A stretch of DNA of 64,000 nt, taken from contig CM038708.1 in the NCBI GenBank assembly GCA_021613375.1, positions 34,713,059 to 34,777,058 on the forward strand, in the 5' to 3' direction. The notes beneath the pieces were generated by a model that saw only the letters and a list, made by a program, of their open reading frames with translations, had not been told where the DNA came from and did not search any database. Below, in pieces: positions 41,448 through 52,069 of this stretch (positions within the stretch are counted from its first letter, which is position 1; each line of letters starts with the position of its first letter). Source of the stretch: Megaleporinus macrocephalus (Eukaryota > Chordata > Actinopteri > Characiformes > Anostomidae). The translations under genes were made by a program, and so were the position numbers.

Positions 41448-42029
41448 CCGTAGTCTTTAAGACAAAAAGATGAAAACCTCTTCCTGCATCAGCTCTTAGA
41501 CTGTGGAACGTTTGATAGATACAGGCCCTGGCCGTTCAGGTCTCATGCAGCTGACAGAGGCAAGTCTGCTCCTGGTTTCCTCCCGTGGTTTATCAGCCAG
41601 CCCTTATTGACCATCAGTACGTTAAAAACAAAGAGAATGATACAGTATTGTCAACAGCACTGTCCTATCATTTTCAGTAATAAAAAAAACAAATACCCAG
41701 GTGGTGCCATGTGTAAGGACTGTGTTCTTCCCTGTTCCAGAAAGTAGCTTTGTTAATAATTTGACATCTTACTGGGGTTAAAATGAATGACCTGTTTTGC
41801 ACGTTGCTGGTTGTGGACTGTTTTTGGTGTGGATGCTTGTAACTGCCAAGACAATCATGGATCAACGTGTAAATACTAAGCGAATGGACGCTTCCAGTAG
41901 AACAGAAGACATGCCAAGCTGTAAATTCCATTACTGACTGCCCATATTAAAGCTATTGTGACTCACTCCACTGTTCCACCCTAATGAATGCAGTGGTCAC
42001 AGAGTATGCCAGCTATGTTGACTTCATGA

Positions 42030-42259
42030 ATATCGTCACTGTCCAATGCAAAACAAGTATCTCCAAAAGTTGCAACTTTACAGGAGAGACCAAAAACATA
42101 CTTTACTTTCAATGTAAGTCAATGGAACCAGAGTTACCTATTGGTCCATTAGCCAGAAATTTTTCACACAATGTAAACGGCCATTGCCATGTTCAAATGA
42201 TGTAGAAAATTTTTAATCAACAAAAATGGAGATTTTTTTTTTTTGGACTGTGACGATAT
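42030..42259. mobile_element. MITE with atatcgtcactgtccaa termini, copy 1
   Basis: The 17-base left end atatcgtcactgtccaa (42030-42046) is matched by the complement of the right end (42243-42259) with one mismatch. At 230 bp and without coding capacity, it is a MITE. A second copy is at 48161-48333. It lies between the tails of ranbp9 and nol7. Confidence 0.75.
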
Positions 42260-42589
42260 GAAACCTTGCCGTACTGAAGAACAAGCAAACTTGCAACATG
42301 TACAATGACTGTTCAGCCAAAAGCTCCATTTATACAATATCTGCAAAAACATGTTGGGTGGGCAAAGGGTTTTAATAACTGCTACTATTGTTTTTAGCCA
42401 AGCAGTGCATGTTTGTACATGTCTTACAGAATTAGAAAGGACAAGTCTTCTCGAGATTACTTATTACATGCGGCTAATGGAAAATCATTTTAGTAGCTCT
42501 CTAAGAGAGCTGCTGGAGAGAACATCAACTAAGCAGGACCGATTTCTAAAAGAATCTTTAACACGTTTTGGTGCCTGACCACTCCAGCT

Positions 42590-42700
42590 GTTATATGTAT
42601 ACCGGTTGGACGTTTGCACTATTACTCTTTAATGTGAAAAAATAGGGAAACCTAAAAGTGGGTGTGTCCAAACTTTTGACTCATTGTCAATGAAGCTTTG
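42590..42700. mobile_element. Possible DNA-transposon end
   Basis: The motif gtgggtgtgtccaaactttt followed by gact resembles a Tc1-type terminal repeat common in fish. The other end was not identified. Confidence 0.3.
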
Positions 42701-42994
42701 TAAGAGCTCATTTTCACACCAGAATTTACTATCAAGAGAATTAAAGTCCTTATTAAATGACTGCTAGACCTTTAGATACATGTACTTCCATGAAGGATCA
42801 TAAAAACACAGTGATTATAACATGGAAATAAAAACATTCTCTGTTTTTACACTCTTAAGGTCAATGGCACACTCATTTAGCCAAGAGCTGCTCCAAGTCA
42901 CAAAGAAACCCAACAGTGTTCGAGGAACTCCAGACTTGCTATTTTGGCTAGAGCCTTTCAGCAAACAGTCGTGGCTAAACCAGCCGAAATGTGC

Positions 42995-43016
42995 GGTGAG
43001 GTGAGGTGAGGTGAGG
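42995..43016. repeat. (GGTGA)n pentamer array
   Basis: Just over four units of GGTGA lie about 57 bases beyond the nol7 stop codon, within its probable 3' UTR. Confidence 0.8.
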
Positions 43017-43072
43017 AGGGCTGTCTTCATCATGATGTCACCTCCAAACTGTCCATTTAAATGTTACAGGTC

Positions 43073-43146
43073 TCAGCTGGGAATTAGTTTCCGCTTCTGA
43101 ATAAATCTTCTGTTGCACTTCTCTGCCTTGGCCTTCTGTTCTGCTC
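43073..43146 (-). CDS. nol7: nol7 exon 8 and stop
   Basis: Acceptor gtttgcag|GAGCAG. Encodes AEQKAKAEKCNRRFIQKRKL then IPS, and ends at TGA 43075-43073. The basic tail fits a nucleolar localisation signal. Confidence 0.87.
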
Positions 43147-46100
43147 CTGCAAACACACAATGACGGTAGAGCTTTTAATTCATGACTGATGGTTGTGAAA
43201 GCAACATATGCTTACTTAACATTCACACTTCAAACTCACCCCATTTCTTATTAGCAAACTGCACGGCAGCTCCCTGGTTGATGCCCCTTTTCTTTTCCAG
43301 GGATGAAAGCTCAGCATCTGAAAGACAACTCCTTGATGAGCCACACTCCAGTCACCCAGCAACTGCTTATTACTGAAACGACCAATAACCTGCACAGCAT
43401 TTTAAGTACAAGTACACGGCTCAAAAATATAGGAAACATTTAAATTTTGAAAATCATCAAGCTAAAGATCAGATTAAAATAAAAATAAAAATATCACCAT
43501 ATCAAAAAATACAATCACACTCTGAATTAATTCGTGTGAGCAGCTCATAACAGAACTTGGTAGTGTGTATGGCCCCCTGTTTCTGTATGCACTCCTGAAA
43601 ATGCTCCTGATGAGACATGGATGGTGTTCTGAGGAATTTCTTCCCAGACCAGACAGCTCAGGGCATCAATAACATCTCAGAGAGTCTCAGTTAGATTCAG
43701 GACTGGGGAGCGTGTGAATCTTTGTCATCCACAAACTGCTACACACTCTGGCCATGTGAGGCCAGACATCTAACCCAGATCCACTGTTCTAGTGAGGTCT
43801 ATGACCATGTCCAGCACTCCATGGGTAACGGTCCATCAAGTTATTCCTGTGTAATGGAGATGATACCAGCACACGGGCCATGCTTTGGGAGACACAGCTG
43901 GACTACCTATGTAACCTGAATGGACTGCATTGTACCGCCTCATGCTTCCAGTAATTAGGACACAAGCAAAAATGCAAAACTAGACAAGAGTATTGCTGGT
44001 GCATCTCCAGTGCACCTGTTACTCTCATTTACACAAAAGCAGGTGAAGCTGATTCACAGGCTGGTTAGTTCCTAACGTGGACGCGGAACTTAATCATACT
44101 GTCCGCATTGCTCGATGTTCATATCTCCTGCACTGTGCTGGCACATCTGCACCAACCCTTATTCTTCCTAACTGGATAGACTGATATCCCTTACATGTGA
44201 CTGATTATTGTGTTATATGTGTGTTATATATTTTGTGGAGATTAAGTGCCCCTCTTATTTGTGTGAGCAGTGTACGCTGATTGTAGGTGATGGGCTCTCT
44301 TACTGGTTGTTCTCTGGGTTCCTGGTCCATATAAGCGTGCTTGAATGAAGTCCATGGCTGACTGCTGCAGTGAGGCATCAGTGGACTTGTCCTTCACTCG
44401 CATCACACTGTAGTTTCCCTGTGAGCTGAAGCAGGACACAGGGTTTAATAAATAATAATAAATAAGCTCATTCATAATATTCACATACTAATGCTTACAA
44501 CTGCCAAACTTTTAGAGAAAAGGGTGTATATAGGCAGCAAGATTGGAAACATGACAAGTTATCAGTACTGTGTTAGAAATGACAGAATGAATATCTGCTG
44601 ATATCGATATCAAACCAATGCTGACTTTTTCCCTCTCTTAAACGACTAAGCTGTTAATAATACATTTGTTTGTAGGCACTTTGCTTAACCATCATGTTTA
44701 AACTGTGAAACCAGTACTCTCCTCTCCTAAAAGAAAGATACGGCCAGCAATATGACTCAGTTATGCAAAGCTGCTGCCTCTTTTTTATTTCAATGTTTTC
44801 ACACACAAGTATTAACATAACAGTTTAGGCTAATGGGTCATTTGTTTCTTCTGATACCGATCTAGTTATTTTGTTGCACTACAAGGGCTTAACTATTATC
44901 ATCAACTAAATATATTATCAAAGCAAAATGGCTCCACAGCCTAGGACCAACAGAGTGAAACACAGGTGCTATGGTGCTTGTATGATGCTGCCCGACCCCC
45001 AGGGTCTGAATACTGACTGTTTCCACTTATAACAATATCAGTACCCTGTGTGTATATATACACTACCCTGCCTCACTTTCACTCTTTCTCACACACTCAG
45101 TTTTACACCAGGGGTCCGTCTTATGAAGCAGAATTACTGACCTAGCCAGCTAACTGTAAACTTCAATTTTCCCCTGAACTTTAATAACAGTCGCATTGTA
45201 TTATTATATTTGACAAATTTCAAAGTTAAACCACTCGCACCATCACCGCTTGCACTCCTGCTTCCGCCTCAGTGTAAAGGGCCACTGTGTAGTCTAATCA
45301 CACATCCCATCCTAGCTTTACTTCCCTTGGTTTCTAGGCCACATGTCCGAGTCACCGACCCAACAACTCTGGAAGAAGCTTTAAACAGCACAGGTAGACT
45401 TAATAATTCTTAAAAAAGCTAAAGATTATACTACATACATAAAGTATGATTCTGAAATGAGTACTTCACACTGCACCAACACAACTAATGCTGTTTACCT
45501 TCATAAATGTTTTTCTTTTAACATTTTTTTCCTTCGTTGAAAAAATAAGCTGCTCAGCTCCTGCTCCTGTTTATGTATTGGCTGTTTATTAGGGCTTGAT
45601 CAGAGTATTGGACTATTCAGATATTCCTAAGTTTAGTAGCTATTCAATTTTTGATTTTAGGATTTGGATATTGTTGTTTTTTTTTTGCTTAATGTAGACC
45701 ATCAATAAAGATGACCAAAATACTGACATAATACTGTAACATTAAAAAAAAAAACCAATTATAAAGGCTCATAATGCAGCTTAATTTTTTTTGACAAGCC
45801 CTTCAGGGCTAACAGCTAAAAACACAGCCCTCTGCTCTAATCTGGAAAACCCACCACTCCTACGTCATGATGTGGGCTCTTCATACCTTGAAGTAGACCA
45901 CCTTCAGAAGCACTGGTTAACCTGGGCTTGCACTTCTGTGCACAGTGCAGTGTCTGCTAACACGACACTAAGAGAGACTAGTGGGGCCGGGAGACGAAGC
46001 AAAGGAACAATGTAAGTGCAGCAACGGTCTGTGATTACTGCTGAAGCTCCAAAGCACAAAAAAATGCTATTCAGGACGCCACAGTGTTCATCATACACAT

Positions 46101-49100
46101 CCCACTTATTCTTCATGCACAGGAGTTATACATAGTGTCTAAACCAGAACATAACAAGAAATGTTCACGAGATTGTAAAAAAGTTAAAAAGGTAAATGAT
46201 GTTTTGATCCAGGCGATTACACTCGTCCAAATCAGCCAGTCAAATCATACAGACTACATTACCAGACCTCCTCTGACAAAACTAATCCAGCTCGAATAGG
46301 GCTTCAACTGAATGTGCTTCATAAGATCTTGGAACGTGAGCCCACCTTTCAGACACTTTCTCTGACTTCTCTTCCTCCTCCTCCTGCTCCTCCTCCTCCT
46401 GCTCCTCTGCAGAGAAAAACAATCATTTTAAAACATGTTTTTAATAATCAGGCACACAATCAACTGTATTTCTTTAATCAGAAATAGGTCTGGACCTTCA
46501 GCCAGGGTCTATCAAGCAACAGAAAGAGGTGGAAGATATGTATGACTGAGGTATGACTGATTCAGACTGTTACCTTTGTCAACTGAAGTCTTCTTTTGTC
46601 TGTAACGAATAGAGGGCATAGTTAAGTAGAGGAAAAAAAATGTATGTGCAGATATTCAGAATGATAAGTCACTTACTTCTGTGGCACGGAGTCAAATTCT
46701 TCTAAAAGAGTTTCTGGAAGAAGTCTTTTTTTCTTTGGGGAAAAAAAAAAACATTTACACCATGAGTTTCACCACAAATTCATACATTACAAGACTAAAT
46801 AAATCTGATAACCAACGAATGAATCAATATCAATTCACTTAATATAAACACACATTGGCAAAGTTTAGTTCACTGTGTAACATTATAGATTCCTCACGTA
46901 TTAATCACTCTGTACCTTTTGCTCTTGGAAAAACAGCTGTCTTTTTCTTCTCTTCTCCTTCAGCAGCTCCTTTTCCCTGATGACAAACAGCACAATCACT
47001 CAGCAGATGTTGAAGGTTATTTATATACTGTATGTATGTATCTGCTGTGTCTGCGTTTGGATTAATCAGAACGCTGTAAATACGTTTTTTAGCATCAAAT
47101 CAGAAAGACATGAGACACCAAATCCAACTCCAAACCAAGGGCCTACTCCATTAAAGGAGAATTTTTCCAAAATTCCTAATTCTATATAATTCATTCACTA
47201 AAATGTGAACAAAGTTGTTCAGTGTGTTGCGATATGAAGGGCTTCATTCTAGAGAGGATTTCTTAACCTACCCCACCCCACATGTTGAAAAAAGTAAAAC
47301 ACTGGTAAGTGCCTTACAACGTCCTGCATGCAGCTTCCCACCGTAAAGAAATTATAAATGACATCCAGAAACATATTTATAACCATTTTTCTTATAACTT
47401 TTTAGAAGTTTTTAAAGAACTGAAACTCTACGGACGTCTGGTTCCTATCAACACCACTGTAAACTATTCTGACTCTGTAAGTTTCTCTAGAACGAAGCAT
47501 TTCACACCAGATCAGTCTAAATACCTTTGATTGCATCTTTATAATGGCATTTAAAAATGGGTGGACCTTCTTTTTAAGAGGGTCTAAACTGTAATAACAC
47601 TGTTACTGTGGGAGGAACATGAATTAATCACTGAAGGAATGCAGTCACTGGTGACTGAAGGAAATTTAGTTTGAAATTGGCCAACCTTAAAAACAGTAAT
47701 AAAAGTAGTTCTGTGGTTTCATGCAGAGATTCTCCTGTCCCACACTTTCCAAAGGTGTTCTATCGGATTCAGATGCTGTGACTGGGAAGGCCATTACAAA
47801 ACAGTAAAGTCACTGTTATGTTCATGACACTAGTTTTGGGATATGGTGCATTATCAATGCAGAAGATAGAAAATTGTGGCCAAGCACAAATATACATGGT
47901 CAGCAAGTGATGACTGACTGGTGTTGACAGCCCCAACGTGAGCTAGGAAAACTTTAAGCACTGTAACTGTAACTGTAGTCTCTGACATCCTGAACCAGCC
48001 TGGCTCTGATGGTTGATGTAAACATTAGAATAAGCCGCTGGCCCCTATCTGCATGATTTTAAGCACTGTGTTGCTGATATATGATTGGCTGTTTAGATAA
48101 TTGCATGAATCATTAAGTGTACAGGTGTTCCTAATAAAGTGCTCATGAGTGGATATTCACTATAAAGTCACTATCCAATAAAAAAAACATATCTTCATTG
48201 TCAATTTTGAACACGCCAATAGCCGTTTACATTGTGTGACAATTTCATAATGAATGGACCAATAGAAGTGCTCCAAAACAGCTTGGAAATTTTTTGAAGA
48301 TGCTTGTTTTTAATTGGACAGTGACGATATATACACATAAATTAATTAATTAAGTAGTCAATTTGCACAATGTCAATGTCATAACTTTTCTGCTGCTACA
48401 CTGACTGTACTACACACTCAACACACCTGTACCAGACACCAGTCAACAATTATCCTTTTAGGATTCACTACTGTACAGAGTTAAGTTACAGAGTAAAAGT
48501 GACACTGATTAGATGGAGAAAGTACAGCTACTTAATATTTTTTAAAGAAAGGCAGATGACAAGCGATCACTTCATTTCAAATCAGATCTTCTGCGACAAC
48601 AGTTCACACTGTTATTTACAAGTGATCAGATCAGATCAGATCAGATTCGTGTCTCCAGAGATCATCAACCTATCTGTATAAGTGGGTGTGGTAACCATGT
48701 AGTCATCAGTAATAGTGCAGCTATACTGGTGACACAGATGTCACACGGAGCAGCTGTCTGATCAAAGCCTTTAAGACTTACTAGAAGATTCAGCATATAG
48801 AGTATAACAGTGACACAGTGGGACTGTAACCTTATAACAGACTATATCCAGAGTTTGACTCCTGTGCTAAGCTAGTTACAGTCTGACGCAGAAAAGTCTA
48901 AAATAAATGTATTGAATTTAAATATAATTAATAAATAAAGAATATCTCAGAAATTATCATTACTTCACTATACTCTTTCACAGGCTTACTCTAGGATTCA
49001 TCTATTTTACTCAGAAGAGATTTAAGTTGGATTTTGCAGTTCCAGCTTAAACAGTGCAGAAGACACAGAACTGTACTCGCACCACCGCGTGACCGCTGCA

Positions 49101-49507
49101 CTATTTAAGGTGGACCAGACAATTAGAAAAAGACATTAGCCACTAAAAACCCAACATTCGTCTCGTCACTAATTAATACTTTAAACGAGTCAACTACTCA
49201 TTTAACCAACTCAGTAATTCGTGGCTGAATCCGACCTAAACTATTCTAACTGATGTTAAGAATAATAATTTGCCTCCTGCTCTGGTCCAGCTCGCTAAAC
49301 GTGTTAGCAGCTGAGCTACTGCCCCACATGTACTGACCTTTTAGCGGAGCGCCGCTCCTCCTCCACACTCCTCAGCGCCGCAGTCTTAGACTCGTCAAAG
49401 GCCACTTCATCTGGACCTTCATCTTCACTGGACTCCGACATTCCTCCAGCAACTTTAACCTGTTTCCCTGAGTCGGACTGAGACACCCCACGTTGAAGCT
49501 TCGCCAT
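43073..49507 (-). CDS. nol7: nol7 nucleolar protein 7, 8 coding exons
   Basis: The joined exons encode 215 residues of nucleolar protein 7, a small basic nucleolar protein linked to early pre-rRNA processing (SSU processome) and described as a tumour suppressor. Exons in transcript order are 49338-49507, 46916-46976, 46677-46732, 46574-46599, 46346-46406, 44304-44425, 43240-43317 and 43073-43146, all with GT-AG junctions and compatible phases. Recognisable blocks are MAKLQRG at the start, KELLKEKRRKRQLFFQEQKK then LLPETLLEEF (human [30 protein letters not shown]), a poly-Glu insert (about 105-124), and VMRVKDKS...FIQARLYGPGTQRTT (human VRLKDQD...FIHNSLYGPGTNRTT). The end is AAVQFANKKWG then a basic tail. 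Human NOL7 has 257 aa and also 8 exons. It converges on ranbp9 as in mammals. Confidence 0.92.
43240..43317 (-). CDS. nol7: nol7 exon 7
   Basis: Acceptor tctttcag|ATGCTG, donor AATGGG|GTGAGT. Encodes AELSSLEKKRGINQGAAVQF and ANKKW. Confidence 0.88.
43413..44274. mobile_element. Tc1-type non-autonomous element in nol7 intron 6
   Basis: The left end cacggctcaaaaatatagg and the right end tgtgagcagtg are imperfect inverted repeats. The flanking dinucleotide TA is present at both ends (TAcac... and ...gTgTA), as for Tc1/mariner. The family type (tttgagcagtgta) is common in fish. Interior sequence has no intact transposase. The element fills most of the intron between nol7 exons 6 and 7. Confidence 0.6.
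44304..44425 (-). CDS. nol7: nol7 exon 6
   Basis: Acceptor cctgcttcag|CTCACA, donor CAACCA|GTAAGA. The alternative AG seven bases later breaks the frame. Encodes GNYSVMRVKDKSTDASLQQS and FIQARLYGPGTQRTT, the conserved C-terminal domain. Confidence 0.9.
44426..46345. other. nol7 intron 5, no feature recognised
   Basis: AT-rich sequence between nol7 exons 5 and 6. Short homopolymer runs are present, but no repeat family or RNA gene could be supported. Confidence 0.4.
46346..46406 (-). CDS. nol7: nol7 exon 5 (poly-Glu)
   Basis: Acceptor ctctgcag|AGGAGC, donor GAAAG|GTGGGC. Encodes EEQEEEEQEEEEEKSEKVSE from a GAG/CAG triplet tract, so length variation between individuals is likely. Confidence 0.82.
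46574..46599 (-). CDS. nol7: nol7 exon 4 (26-bp microexon)
   Basis: Acceptor cgttacag|ACAAAA, donor GACAAAG|GTAACA. Encodes QKKTSVDK between split codons. It is supported by phase fit and by the similarly placed Lys/Ser-rich segment in human. Confidence 0.75.
46677..46732 (-). CDS. nol7: nol7 exon 3
   Basis: Acceptor ccccaaag|AAAAAA, donor CACAGAA|GTAAGT. Encodes KKRLLPETLLEEFDSVPQ and leaves phase 2. Confidence 0.87.
46916..46976 (-). CDS. nol7: nol7 exon 2
   Basis: Acceptor gtcatcag|GGAAAA, donor CAAAAG|GTACAG. Encodes EKELLKEKRRKRQLFFQEQK, the most conserved basic segment. Confidence 0.9.
47640..48155 (-). mobile_element. Tc1-type-end MITE in nol7 intron 1
   Basis: The right end (tgattggctgtttagataat, then gtgtacaggtgttcctaata and aagtgctcatgagtg) is the reverse complement of the terminus type seen at 18327 (ttcattaggtacacct). 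The left boundary is uncertain. No transposase frame is present. Confidence 0.5.
48161..48333. mobile_element. MITE with atatcgtcactgtccaa termini, copy 2
   Basis: The right end ttggacagtgacgatata is clear. The left end (aaagtcactatccaat) is more diverged. It belongs to the same family as 42030-42259 and abuts the Tc1-type MITE to its left. Confidence 0.6.
48623..48646. repeat. (GATCA)n pentamer array
   Basis: Four to five tandem GATCA units lie in nol7 intron 1. Confidence 0.8.
49338..49507 (-). CDS. nol7: nol7 exon 1
   Basis: ATG at 49507-49505 (MAKLQRGVSQSDSGKQ), donor CTAAAAG|GTCAGT in phase 2. Encodes an acidic stretch (SESSEDEGPDEVAFDE) and the start of the basic helix. No ATG precedes it in frame, only a GTG, so this start is preferred. 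Confidence 0.88.
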
Positions 49508-49796
49508 ATTGAATGCTGTACTAACAGAAATGAAGACACAGAAGAAGCACATCGCCCCCTGGCGCTCGGGGTGGCTCACGTCCCCTCAATCCACAATCTG
49601 TAAGTAACCACATGCTTAGTAATTATGAACACGGGACGCGAGGACCTCCTCCATCTGGTGGTTAGACTCAGACATTGACACTCGACATGTATTTCACCAT
49701 AAGGATATTTTAAACGGGTTAAAATCACTCAGACTTTTGTGATACAGCATTTAGCGACTATAAGAGCACAGTAGCTACTTAAATATTAGAGCAGGA

Positions 49797-49948
49797 TATT
49801 TTTGGCAAGGCCTCAGAAAGCGCAGACCAGCATGCGTAAGTGGTTTATGCTGGTCTGGTGCTGATTTAGCTCCCAAGGTGACCAAGCTGCATTTAACATA
49901 CCAGCATTCAAAACAAATTATGCTGGTTTTGCCACCCTGCTGAAAAAA
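49797..49948. repeat. 'tgctggtctggtgctg' repeat, left copy
   Basis: Contains gtttatgctggtctggtgct, ctcccaaggtgaccaagctg and ccaccctgctgaaaaaaaac. Inverted counterparts occur at 50883-50900 (tttagcagggtgg) and 51245-51305 (gaccagctgaaccagcacca, gaccagcataaaccag). The two sides bracket about 1 kb between nol7 and epdr1. Confidence 0.6.
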
Positions 49949-50146
49949 AACATTCAAAGTTTCTACTGGTTCCTGATAGTCTAATGGTATTGTTTTCTTG
50001 AGTGGTTAATATCCCAGCGTTACTGATTCTAACGGTAGAATAGCTCTGAGACTGATTCCAGAGGCAGTTTATTCTGCGTATATTGTATATTGTTTATTGT
50101 TTATTGGGTGTATCATTGTGTATAGTGTAGATTGTCTGTAAATTAT

Positions 50147-50728
50147 GGGTGTGTTTCAAAATCTAGTGAGTGTCTAGGTAGGTACTGACTATGTGGGCAG
50201 CTGTTTAAGTAGCAGCGTTCTGTCTGACATCTCTCCTCATAAAACTGATTACTGAGATGCTCGGCTTGTTCCCGCCCACTGCAGCACGCGACCGGTGGTT
50301 TAGCTGGTTGCTAAGTTACCAGCCGGCATCCAAAACAATAGCCCCAGGCTTAAAAATCCGCTAGCATAAATGCTAATGGCTCGAGAATAAAACTGCAAAA
50401 TGGTCGATGACTAGTTACAGAGTTGTTAATAAAATACTGTTTTGTGTGATTATATGACAAGAAACACATTAAAACACCAGAGAGAATCGAAATAACTTAA
50501 TTTAAAAACGACTTCACTGCTAGTAGATTTGCCTGCGTTGCATCATGGGATTGCCTTAGCGGCTGAGGAAGCGTTCAATGCTTCCTTAAAACAGGGCCAA
50601 AAAAAGGTGTCTCAGTAGACCGCGTGTTTAAGGTATGTAAGAATTGGGACAGCCCACATGTCGGGAGCGCATACCATGACGTAAAATGCTGTCTATGTAG
50701 GCAGCTCACTAGGTTTTGGGACACACCC
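50147..50728. mobile_element. MITE with gggtgtgt termini
   Basis: The left end gggtgtgtttcaaaatctag is mirrored by the right end ctaggttttgggacacaccc (two mismatches). Subterminal parts also match (tgtctaggtagg against ctatgtaggcag). The element is 582 bp without coding capacity. No exact target duplication was seen. Confidence 0.7.
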
Positions 50729-50835
50729 TCAGTGTTTGTTGTCTTTATACTGGCTATAATACTATAGACAAACAAACTTTCAAAATCAAATTCCTTGTGT
50801 GTGTCAATAAGCTTGGCCAATAAATCTGATTCTGG
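50728..50835 (+). mobile_element. Retroelement-like tail
   Basis: The stretch ending aagcttggccaataaatctg, then attctgg, resembles a 3' tail shared by fish retroelements. Only the tail is recognisable. Confidence 0.35.
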
Positions 50836-50882
50836 TTCCCATTAGAAAGAAAGAGCCTCGGGTTTAAACCCTATTGGATCCA

Positions 50883-51305
50883 ATTTTTTTAGCAGGGTGG
50901 TAATTTATTTAACATATGATGTGTTGAGCAGTAGAAGCAGTTTAGCCAGAAAAAACAGCATACCGTAGTGTTTCACTACTGGCTGTACTGCGGAATCTTG
51001 GGGAGGCCAAGGGCGAAGACTCTCGGGAGGCGCCGGTTCCTCGGTAGCAGTGACCTTAGTCCAGTACCTCCCCTGTGTGTCACGCCCCTCTGCATTACCG
51101 CCAGCCTGTATTTCATGTTAGGATTAGCACTGAGCGTTCTCCTGCTTGCTGTGTTCAGTAAAGGAGCGTTTGATTAAAATGCTGTGTTTCCTGCATATTA
51201 CTCTACGTTGGTACTACAATATGTTTATATTATTATATTTTGGATGCTAGCATAACCATACTGGGTGACCAGCTGAACCAGCACCAGACCAGCATAAACC
51301 AGTAC
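50883..51305. repeat. 'tgctggt' repeat, right (inverted) part
   Basis: Holds tttagcagggtgg near 50890 and gaccagctgaaccagcacca near 51268, inverted with respect to the repeat at 49797-49948. Confidence 0.5.
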
Positions 51306-51344
51306 TGTTTAGACCATGCGATTTAGTGGGGTTTTTACACTTAC

Positions 51345-51545
51345 TAGCCACTTCATTAAGTACATCTTCTTGTATCAACACTGATTGTGCATTTAATCAT
51401 ATCCATATAACATATAGATACACTTTGTTGTTCTAGAGTCTCGGACCACCATAGTGCAGGTATTATCTGGAATCATCTGGATCTTTCTCAGCACTGCAGT
51501 GACGCTGGTGGTGGTGAGATGTTAATGTACGGTGTTGGTACAGGT
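51345..51545 (+). mobile_element. Partial copy of the Tc1-type-end/fold-back family
   Basis: Starts agccacttcattaagtacat and contains ctcagcactgcagtgacgct, as in the elements at 18327 and 9845. Only one arm is present. It ends about 280 bases before the epdr1 start codon. Confidence 0.55.
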
Positions 51546-51627
51546 GTTGAGTAAAATATACCGATATATAATATTATACTTTTATTATATATTAATTTCA
51601 GATTAATGTTTTTGTGTTGTTTTGCAT

Positions 51628-51690
51628 GGGGGCGGGGTTAAGGTTATGGTGAATCTGATTGGCTCTTGTCTCTTCAGGTTCTGGACCAAT
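51628..51690 (+). promoter_or_regulatory. epdr1 promoter motifs: GC box and two CCAAT boxes
   Basis: A GC box (gggggcgggg, 51628-51637), an inverted CCAAT (attgg, 51658-51662) and a forward CCAAT (51686-51690) lie 135-200 bases before the epdr1 ATG. No TATA box is present. The motifs are direct observations; promoter function is inferred from position. Confidence 0.5.
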
Positions 51691-51824
51691 CAGAGCGTGT
51701 GCAGTGCCCGTATTGTGCGGGTCTCATATTCGGACGTTGATTCCAGCGCTGGCAGTCAGGCCTGTCAGTCAGAGCTGCAGCTCTTTATTTAATATTGACT
51801 TTGTTTCTCTGTTTTCTCACCGAC

Positions 51825-52069
51825 ATGTGCAGGTGTGTTGTGTTTCAGCTGGCCCTGTGTGTGTCCGGCTTGGTTGTCTGTTTTGTCTTGCCGTCTCTCG
51901 CCGCCGCGGCCCCTCCGCAGCCCTGCGCAGCTCCGCTACAGTGGGAGGGACGAACCGTGCAGTACGACCACAGCACCGGGAGGAACACCCGAGCGGTGGT
52001 CTCATATGATGGACAGAATGAGCGTGTGAGAGTGCTGGAGGAGAAGAGGAAGCACACTCCCTGTAAGAG
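51825..52069 (+). CDS. epdr1: epdr1 exon 1
   Basis: First ATG at 51825 (caccgacATGtgc); the frame upstream is open only from a TTG. Donor TGTAAGAG|GTGCGG, phase 2. Encodes the signal peptide and the first third of the domain, ending KHTPCK. Confidence 0.92.

Larger units (their letters stand above)
40262..41951 (+). other. ranbp9 3' UTR and downstream
   Basis: The sequence after the stop codon contains A-rich and T-rich tracts (40868-40892 and a T run at 41044-41071) and a MITE at 41270-41447. Candidate poly(A) signals are ATTAAA at 40795-40800, AATAAA at about 41681 and ATTAAA at 41946-41951. Which one is used cannot be decided here. Confidence 0.45.
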
